Source: Bacteroidota bacterium (lineage in GTDB: Bacteria; Bacteroidota; Bacteroidia; Flavobacteriales_F; PHOS-HE28). Taken from it: DNA of 20,736 bases. Shown here in pieces: positions 15,274-20,736 of the stretch. The notes beneath the pieces are model-generated. The model ran no database searches. It saw nothing but the letters and a program-made list of their open reading frames with translations, and was not told the origin of the DNA. The stretch lies in assembly GCA_963169595.1 (NCBI GenBank), contig CAUJFM010000173.1:1-20736 (forward strand), written 5' to 3'. Each line of letters opens with the position of its first letter. The first letter of the stretch is position 1. The translations under genes and the position numbers were made by a program.

Positions 15274-18200
15274 TTGCGCTCCACTGAACGAGATACGCTT
15301 TCGACCTGGCGATGGGTGCTGTTGCTCACAGCCCTGCTCGCCCATGCTGAGCTCATCACGGCCCAGGTCAACGCCATTCCCACGCGGGGAAAGCGGTTCT
15401 GGACCGGCTTCATGCAGAACGGCTTCGGGGCGCAAAGCCTCAAGGTGCACATCCTGCCCACCGTCGCCACCTCCGGAACGGTGAGCGTGCCCCTCACCGG
15501 ATGGAGCACGAACTTCTCCGTGGGCGCCAATGGCGTGGCGGTGATCGAGGTGCCGCTGAGCGCGGAGAACACCGGCAGTGAGACGGTCCAGAACAAGGGC
15601 GTGCTGATCCAGTCCAACGACAGCGTCAACGTCTTCGTCTCCAGCTTCCAGAACTACACCCACGACCTGACCCAGGTGCTGCCCGAGGGATCTATCGGCA
15701 CCAGCTACCGGGTTGATGCCTACAGTGGGCTGCCCAACTTCAACAACCTCCACCGCAGTGAGCTGCTCATCGTGGCCGTGGAGGATGGCACCCAGGTGCG
15801 GATCACGCCTACCGTGAACACCACCGGAGGAAGACCGGCGGGCGTTCCATTCACGGTGGACCTCAATGCCGGGCAGACCTACCAGGTGCAGGCCCTGACC
15901 GATGTCGCGGACCTGACCGGGACCGTGGTGGAAGGCACGGACCTCAGCGGCCCCTGCCGCCCGTTCGTGGTCATCGGTGGATCGATGTGCGCCGGCGTGC
16001 CCGGCGGGTGCTCGGCCTGTGACGCCGTGTTCGAGCAACTGCTGCCACGCACCTTCTGGGGAAGCCGGTTCTACACGGTGCCGGTCAATGGCACCACGGC
16101 GGTGACCTACCGCATCCTGGCCGACCAGGACGGCACATCGGTCAGCATCGGCGGAGGGGCTCCCTTCATCCTGAACGCGGGCCAACGCCACGAGGTGAAC
16201 GGCACGAACGTACCCGTGTGCATTCAGGCCAGCCGTCCCGTCAGTGTGGCCCAGCTGCTGGAAGGGTATGGGTGTGCCGGCAATGGCGATCCATCGCTCT
16301 TCATTCTCTCGCCCCATGATCGCCTGAGCCGCTCCGCCACCTTCCACACGTCCACTTCGAACCAGATCAACCAGCACAGTGTGAGCGTGATCATGCCGAC
16401 AGGCACCTCCGCCCCCCTGCTGCTCAATGGCATTCCGGTGAACCCGGCCCTGTTCCAGACCTACCCCGGATGCAGCGACCGCGTATGGGCCCAGATCCCC
16501 GTGAGCACCGGTGTGAGCCGGCTCCAATCCACTGTGGGATTCCAGGCCTACATGTTCGGCATCGGCTTCGGAGAGAGCTATGCCGCTTCGGTGAACGACA
16601 TCAGCAGTCCCGCAGTGACCCAGGATTCGGTGGTCTGCTCCACCGGGCCGGTCACGCTCACCGCCCCCGCCGGTCTGGTGAACATTCAATGGACCAATGC
16701 GGCTGATCCCGCGACCATTCTCGGCACGAGCACGTCGCTGCTCGTGGCCCCAACGGGCAGTACCAATTATGTCGTACAGGGCACACAGGCCTCCAGCGGC
16801 TGCCCACGCACCTTCACCTACCATGTAGGCACGCCGGTGCCGCAACAGACGCAGGTCCTGGCCAACGGGTCCTCCACGGTCAGCGCATGCCAGTACGCAC
16901 CGGTCCCACTTTCCATCACACCCATTCCGGACCCGTCGTGGTTCGATGTGCAGTGGACTCCCGCCTCGGGCCTGGACAACAGCAGTTCCGCCACGCCCAT
17001 GGCCACTCCTTTGGTGACCACGTGGTACCGCGCGACGATCACGAGCACGGCCGGCTGTGGTTCCCTTGTGGACAGCGTATTGGTGCAGGTGCAGCCCGGA
17101 ACCATCCTGGACCTCAGTACCACGGCCCAACCTGCCCAGGTCTGCGCGGGGAACACCACGCAGTTGGGTAGCACGGTCCTTCGCACCCTGGCACAGGACC
17201 AGTTCAACACGGCCAACGGGCCGTTGTGGTTCACCGTGCAGGGAGGAAGCATCAGCAATGCCTGTGGAAGCACGAGCGGTACCGCGCTCTACTTCAATGG
17301 GGCCGGACAGCGCCTTGCACAGACCCTGCCGCTCAACACCACTGGTGGCGGACAGGTGCGCTTTGCCCTGAAGATCGCCAATGGAGCTGCACCCTGCGAT
17401 GATGCGGATGCCGGTGAGGATGTGGTGCTGGAATACTCGACCAACAACGGGATCTCCTGGTCCATGATGGCCACTTATGCGGAGAACGCGTATCCCAACT
17501 TCACATCGATCATCGCAACGATACCAGCACCCGCCCAAGGCGCCAACGTGTCGTTCCGACTGCGGCAGCTGGCGAACTCCGGTGCAGGCCAGGACAACTG
17601 GGTGATCGATGACTTCCTGGTGGCCCGGAACGACAACGCATACGCCACCTACGCGTGGAGCCCGGTAGCGACCCTGAGCAATGCGAGCATCGCAGCACCG
17701 ATGGCGACACCCACCGCCACGGGTTGGTACGTCCTCAACGCCACGGATCCGTCGGGCGGATGCGTATACCGCGATTCCGTTCTGGTGACCGTATCTCCCG
17801 CCGTACAGCTCGCGGTGACGCCGGATATCACCCTGTGCAATGGCGGAAGCACCCCACTGACCGCCAGTTCCACCACGCCCGGCACCACCTTCCAGTGGAC
17901 CCCGGCCAATGGGTCGCTGAGCGCGACGAACATCGCCGCACCCCTGGCCACACCGACGACAACGACCACCTACACTGTAACGGCCACCAGCCCATCCGGG
18001 TGCTCGGCAAGTGCCGCCACCACCGTCACGGTCGGAACACTGAGCAACCTTACGATCACGGCGGCACAGACCACCTTGTGCCAGGGCCAAAGCACCGCGC
18101 TCAATGCGATCATCACAGGCACTGGGGATATGACCATCAGTTGGAGCGGGGCTGGCCTGAGCAGCACCAGTATCGCGAACCCCACGGCGACACCGGCTCA

Positions 18201-20271
18201 GACCACCACGTACACGTGCACGGTGACACACAACCCGAGCAGCTGTTCGAGGACCGCTTCGATCACCATCACCGTGAACGGTGGCTACACGGCGAACGCA
18301 GGTCCCGATCTCACCTTGTGCACCACCCAGGGCCACCAGCTCACGGTGCAGCACAACGTGCCGAACGCCTCGTTCAGTTGGACACCTGCCGGTAACCTCA
18401 ATGCCGCCGCCATCGCCTCTCCCACGATCATGGCGAACACCACGGTGACCTATACGGTCACGGTGAGCGACCCGGCCGGTTGCTCCGTGTCGGACCAGGT
18501 CACCATCAGTCGGGCGTTCGACGGCCTACCGACAAGCCAGAACATCGCGGCCTGCATGAACCTGCCTCCCACCTTGCAGGCACCCACAACGGCGGCGAGC
18601 TACCTCTGGAGCACCGGTGCCACCACAACGAGCATCACCCCTTCATCCGGAGGAGCCTACACGCTGACCATGACCGATATGCAAGGTTGCCAGGCCACGG
18701 TCACTTACAACGTGCAATTGCTGGCGCTTCCGCTGATCGACCTGGGCCCTGATCAGACCATCTGCGGCAGCGGTCCCATCACGCTGAACGCGGGGAACCC
18801 CGGCAGTTCCCAGGCGTGGACCACCGGCGCCACGGGTCAGTCGATCCAGGTCTCCAGCTCCGGCGTGTACGGGGTCACCGTCACGAACGCCAATGGCTGC
18901 GTGGCCTCGGATGCCGTGACCCTCACCTTCGCACAACCGCCGACCGACCCGCTTACGGACATCACCGCCTGTGCTTCCCAGCCCACCATGCTGTCCGCGG
19001 CCAATGCCGGCAGCACCTATCTGTGGAGCACGGGCAGCACCGCGCAGAACATCACGGTCACTCAAAACGGCACCTATTCCGTGACCGTGACCACGCCGGC
19101 GAACTGCAGCGCCACGTTCGATGCGGTGGTGACCATTCTGCCGGTGCTGACCGTGGACCTCGGCCCGGATACCAGCCTCTGCGATGGAGCTTCCCTCCTG
19201 CTGGATGCCTCGCAACCACAAAGCAGCTACACCTGGAGCACGGGCGCCACCACGCCTACGATCACTGTCGGACCGGGGTCCTACCAGGTGACGGTGAGCA
19301 ACGGGGCCTGCACCGCAAGCGATGCGATCACCATTGGCTCGGTACCCTCGCCCAGCGATGTGCTGACGGACATCACGGTCTGCGCCGATCAGCCTCCGAC
19401 CCTGGATGCAGGAAATGCCGGCAGCACCTACCTCTGGAGCACGGGGGCCACAGGCCAGACCATCAGCGCCAGCGCAAGTGGCCTGTACACGGTCACGGTG
19501 TCCACCCCGGAAGGATGCGCTTCCACCTTCGATGCCCAGGTCCAGCTGATCATGCCTCCCGCGCTCGATCTTGGGCCGGATACCGTCCTCTGCGAGGGCC
19601 AGCGGTTGGAGCTGGTCGCCACCCATCCGGGTTCCACCTACAGCTGGAGCAACGGCGCGACCACGCCCACGATCCAGGTATCCACGGCCGGCACCTACAG
19701 CGTGACGGTGAACAATGGCTGCACCCGCACCGATGCCATCACGGTGGCCTTCAATCCCTCACCGGCACGCATGGCCGTGAACGAGTTCCACACCTGCCTG
19801 GACGACGCTCCGCGCTATGTGGTGATCGATGCCGGGAATCCGGGTTCGCGGTACGACTGGTCCACGGGTGCCACCACACAGGTCATCATGGCCAGCGCCT
19901 ACGGCTGGTACTACGTGAACGTCCGGAACGCCTATGATTGCTCCGTGCGCGACAGTGCACAGGTGATCGAATACTGCCCGGCCACCATCTTCATCCCGAA
20001 CACCTTCACACCGAACGGTGACGGACTGAACGACACCTTCCTACCCGTGGGCAAGAGCATCGCCTCCATCCACCTGTGGGTGTTCGACCGCTGGGGTGAA
20101 CTGCTTTACGAGACGGACGACCTGTCCATGGGATGGGACGGCACCTATCGTGGTGAGTTGGTCAAGAACGACATGTACGTTTGGCGGATGACGTACAAGT
20201 TCTACACCGATGAGGAGGGCACCATCGGTATGGAACAGCAGCAGATGGGACAGGTGCAGGTGCTGCGCTGA
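15274..20271 (+). CDS. Giant T9SS-secreted surface protein: IgGFc-binding-like head, Ig-like repeats, reelin-like module, type B sorting domain
   Basis: 1665 residues from a TTG start; no in-frame ATG precedes the signal peptide (WRWVLLLTALLAHAELITAQ, 1-32). Residues about 40-440 resemble the IgGFc-binding N-terminal domain (VEDGTQVRITP, EQLLPRTFWGSRFYTVPV, YRILADQDGTSVSI). Thirteen Ig/PKD-like units follow. Units 1-6 (445-1083) are the longer type with a (I/S)A(x)PxATP turn; units 7-13 (1084-1567) are shorter and carry W(S/T)TGAT. Unit 3 is interrupted at about 635-788 by a reelin-repeat-like module. Residues 1568-1665 are the T9SS type B (gliding-associated, TIGR04131) domain with FIPNTFTPNGDGLND, VFDRWGELLYET and GWDGTYRGE. 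The protein is predicted to be exported by T9SS and attached to or released from the cell surface, probably as an adhesin or motility adhesin. The ligand is unknown. Codon use resembles that of its neighbours. Confidence 0.95.
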   Translation: MRSTERDTLSTWRWVLLLTALLAHAELITAQVNAIPTRGKRFWTGFMQNGFGAQSLKVHILPTVATSGTVSVPLTGWSTNFSVGANGVAVIEVPLSAENTGSETVQNKGVLIQSNDSVNVFVSSFQNYTHDLTQVLPEGSIGTSYRVDAYSGLPNFNNLHRSELLIVAVEDGTQVRITPTVNTTGGRPAGVPFTVDLNAGQTYQVQALTDVADLTGTVVEGTDLSGPCRPFVVIGGSMCAGVPGGCSACDAVFEQLLPRTFWGSRFYTVPVNGTTAVTYRILADQDGTSVSIGGGAPFILNAGQRHEVNGTNVPVCIQASRPVSVAQLLEGYGCAGNGDPSLFILSPHDRLSRSATFHTSTSNQINQHSVSVIMPTGTSAPLLLNGIPVNPALFQTYPGCSDRVWAQIPVSTGVSRLQSTVGFQAYMFGIGFGESYAASVNDISSPAVTQDSVVCSTGPVTLTAPAGLVNIQWTNAADPATILGTSTSLLVAPTGSTNYVVQGTQASSGCPRTFTYHVGTPVPQQTQVLANGSSTVSACQYAPVPLSITPIPDPSWFDVQWTPASGLDNSSSATPMATPLVTTWYRATITSTAGCGSLVDSVLVQVQPGTILDLSTTAQPAQVCAGNTTQLGSTVLRTLAQDQFNTANGPLWFTVQGGSISNACGSTSGTALYFNGAGQRLAQTLPLNTTGGGQVRFALKIANGAAPCDDADAGEDVVLEYSTNNGISWSMMATYAENAYPNFTSIIATIPAPAQGANVSFRLRQLANSGAGQDNWVIDDFLVARNDNAYATYAWSPVATLSNASIAAPMATPTATGWYVLNATDPSGGCVYRDSVLVTVSPAVQLAVTPDITLCNGGSTPLTASSTTPGTTFQWTPANGSLSATNIAAPLATPTTTTTYTVTATSPSGCSASAATTVTVGTLSNLTITAAQTTLCQGQSTALNAIITGTGDMTISWSGAGLSSTSIANPTATPAQTTTYTCTVTHNPSSCSRTASITITVNGGYTANAGPDLTLCTTQGHQLTVQHNVPNASFSWTPAGNLNAAAIASPTIMANTTVTYTVTVSDPAGCSVSDQVTISRAFDGLPTSQNIAACMNLPPTLQAPTTAASYLWSTGATTTSITPSSGGAYTLTMTDMQGCQATVTYNVQLLALPLIDLGPDQTICGSGPITLNAGNPGSSQAWTTGATGQSIQVSSSGVYGVTVTNANGCVASDAVTLTFAQPPTDPLTDITACASQPTMLSAANAGSTYLWSTGSTAQNITVTQNGTYSVTVTTPANCSATFDAVVTILPVLTVDLGPDTSLCDGASLLLDASQPQSSYTWSTGATTPTITVGPGSYQVTVSNGACTASDAITIGSVPSPSDVLTDITVCADQPPTLDAGNAGSTYLWSTGATGQTISASASGLYTVTVSTPEGCASTFDAQVQLIMPPALDLGPDTVLCEGQRLELVATHPGSTYSWSNGATTPTIQVSTAGTYSVTVNNGCTRTDAITVAFNPSPARMAVNEFHTCLDDAPRYVVIDAGNPGSRYDWSTGATTQVIMASAYGWYYVNVRNAYDCSVRDSAQVIEYCPATIFIPNTFTPNGDGLNDTFLPVGKSIASIHLWVFDRWGELLYETDDLSMGWDGTYRGELVKNDMYVWRMTYKFYTDEEGTIGMEQQQMGQVQVLR
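17179..17640 (+). other. Reelin-repeat-like module inside the giant surface protein
   Basis: Residues about 635-788 contain ISNACGSTSGTALYFNGAGQ, then RLAQTLPL, QVRFALKI, a Cys (APCDD), VVLEYSTNNGISW, SFRLRQLANSG and DNWVIDDFLV. This order (CG...LYFNG...R...T, then F.L...C, V.LEYS.NNG..W, FR.RQ and WxIDD) is the pattern of the reelin sub-repeat beta-jelly roll. The assignment is by eye; carbohydrate-binding-like jelly rolls are the alternative. Confidence 0.65.
18523..19974 (+). repeat. Seven tandem short Ig-like units (7-13) with a two-unit super-repeat
   Basis: The first conserved Cys codons lie at 18553, 18763, 18970, 19180, 19381, 19591 and 19795, giving spacings of 67-70 codons. Units 8, 10 and 12 share DLGPDxxxC; units 9 and 11 share LTDITxCAxQPxxL and N-AGSTYLWSTG, with unit 7 similar. 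The alternation gives a period of 137-139 codons. Confidence 0.88.
19975..20271 (+). other. T9SS type B C-terminal sorting domain
   Basis: The last about 98 residues match the gliding-motility-associated C-terminal domain (CHU_C type): IFIPNTFTPNGDGLNDTF, IHLWVFDRWGELLYET, MGWDGTYRGE and YVWRMTYKF. It directs export by the type IX system. No T9SS machinery gene is recognisable in the window. Confidence 0.95.
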
Positions 20272-20736
20272 TCACAGGAGCAGCTCGAACCTGTCGGCCT
20301 CCATGGCCACCGGGAACTTCACCCGGAAGTCCTCCAACGCAGCGCGATCGAAAACCTTGGTCAGCATGCCTTCGGCACCCGGTGCCAGACCGGTCACCGC
20401 ACCCCTGGGGTCGATCGCGGCCGAGTCACCGGAATAGAGGTGGCCGTTGCCATCCTGTCCCACCCGGTTCACGCCCACGACGTGGCACTGGTTCTCGATG
20501 GCCCGCGCGATGAGCAGGTGGCTCCATGGATAGCGGCGCACCTCGGGCCAGTTGGCCACGTAGAGGATGGCATCATAATCGCCGCGGTTGCGCGCGAAGA
20601 CCGGGAAGCGCAGGTCGAAGCAGATCTGCAGCAGGATGCGCCAGCCGCGCCATTCCACCACCACGCGCTCGGTACCGGCGGTGTAGTGGTCCGTCTCCTT
20701 CGCAAAGCGGAACAGGTGACGCTTGTCGTAGGTCGT
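20272..20736 (-). CDS. yafV: YafV-type omega-amidase, carbon-nitrogen hydrolase (5' end off window)
   Basis: 154 C-terminal residues are visible; the N-terminus, with the catalytic Glu, lies beyond the right edge (the family is about 255-265 residues, so roughly 100 are missing). The catalytic Lys is in TTYDKRHLFRF (visible residue 5) and the nucleophilic Cys in LLQICFDLRFPVF (visible residue 39). YVANWPEVRRYPWSHLLIAR, AIENQCHVVGVNRVGQDGNG and SGDSAAIDPRG match the YafV subgroup closely. YafV/Nit2-type enzymes hydrolyse alpha-ketoglutaramate and alpha-ketosuccinamate, a metabolite-repair step in methionine salvage and glutamine transamination. An internal GTG at 20664 is not the start, because coding similarity continues upstream. 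The stop codon abuts that of the giant surface-protein gene. Confidence 0.95.
   Translation of the reverse strand, partial: TTYDKRHLFRFAKETDHYTAGTERVVVEWRGWRILLQICFDLRFPVFARNRGDYDAILYVANWPEVRRYPWSHLLIARAIENQCHVVGVNRVGQDGNGHLYSGDSAAIDPRGAVTGLAPGAEGMLTKVFDRAALEDFRVKFPVAMEADRFELLL

Noticed and set aside
15253..18354. A 1033-codon open frame on the minus strand opposite the giant surface protein.
   Set aside because: Its translation is low-complexity (Gly, Arg, His rich) and it mirrors a clearly coding repeat protein. GC-rich codon choice on the plus strand removes antisense stops.

Overview
This window looks like part of a GC-rich Bacteroidota chromosome, most likely an uncultured high-GC Flavobacteriales lineage. 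The main evidence is a giant secreted protein ending in a type IX secretion (T9SS) type B sorting domain, a lipoprotein of the Bacteroidota 'TGGxxDTxxP' Ig-like family, OmpA-type and coiled-coil envelope proteins, and several intergenic boxes resembling the Bacteroidota -7 promoter element TAnnTTTG. I see no rRNA, tRNA, CRISPR array, insertion sequence, integrase or phage gene. Coding density is very high.

Layout. (1) 1-2606, minus: a secreted multidomain surface protein (signal peptide, FN3-like region, degenerate C25-like core, Cys-rich linker, three Ig-like repeats) whose 3' end lies off the left edge. (2) 2806-4071, minus: a FAD/NAD(P)-dependent BaiN/HI0933-type flavoprotein. (3) 4196-5182, minus: an OmpA-domain coiled-coil lipoprotein. 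(4) 5256-6008, plus: a 250-residue protein of unknown function, divergent from the OmpA gene across overlapping -7-like boxes. (5) 5997-7709, minus: an orphan family 5 solute-binding lipoprotein that overlaps gene 4 tail to tail. (6) 7856-11401, plus: a large predicted outer-membrane beta-barrel protein. (7) 11404-12312, minus: a membrane-anchored coiled-coil protein with a C-terminal beta domain. (8) 12395-20271, plus: a four-gene co-directional run of comF, free methionine-(R)-sulfoxide reductase (msrC), an Ig-like/regulatory-domain lipoprotein and the 1665-residue T9SS surface protein. (9) 20272-20736, minus: the C-terminal part of a YafV-type omega-amidase that runs off the right edge.

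How the genes fit together. Most of the window encodes cell-envelope or secreted proteins: two repeat-rich surface proteins at the ends, one outer-membrane barrel, three lipoproteins and one inner-membrane coiled-coil protein. They are interspersed with small cytosolic housekeeping or repair enzymes (flavoprotein, ComF, MsrC, YafV). No multi-gene pathway is evident. The tightest links are msrC with the Ig-like lipoprotein (7-bp start/stop overlap) and the shared promoter region of the OmpA lipoprotein and the unknown 250-residue gene.

The most interesting material is the architecture of the giant T9SS protein: an IgGFc-binding-like head, a reelin-like module that appears to interrupt an Ig-like repeat, and a two-unit super-repeat. 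Next come the C25-like fold without a recognisable catalytic dyad in the left gene, and the near-zero spacing of all three convergent gene pairs. I found no convincing new defence, mobile or biosynthetic system.
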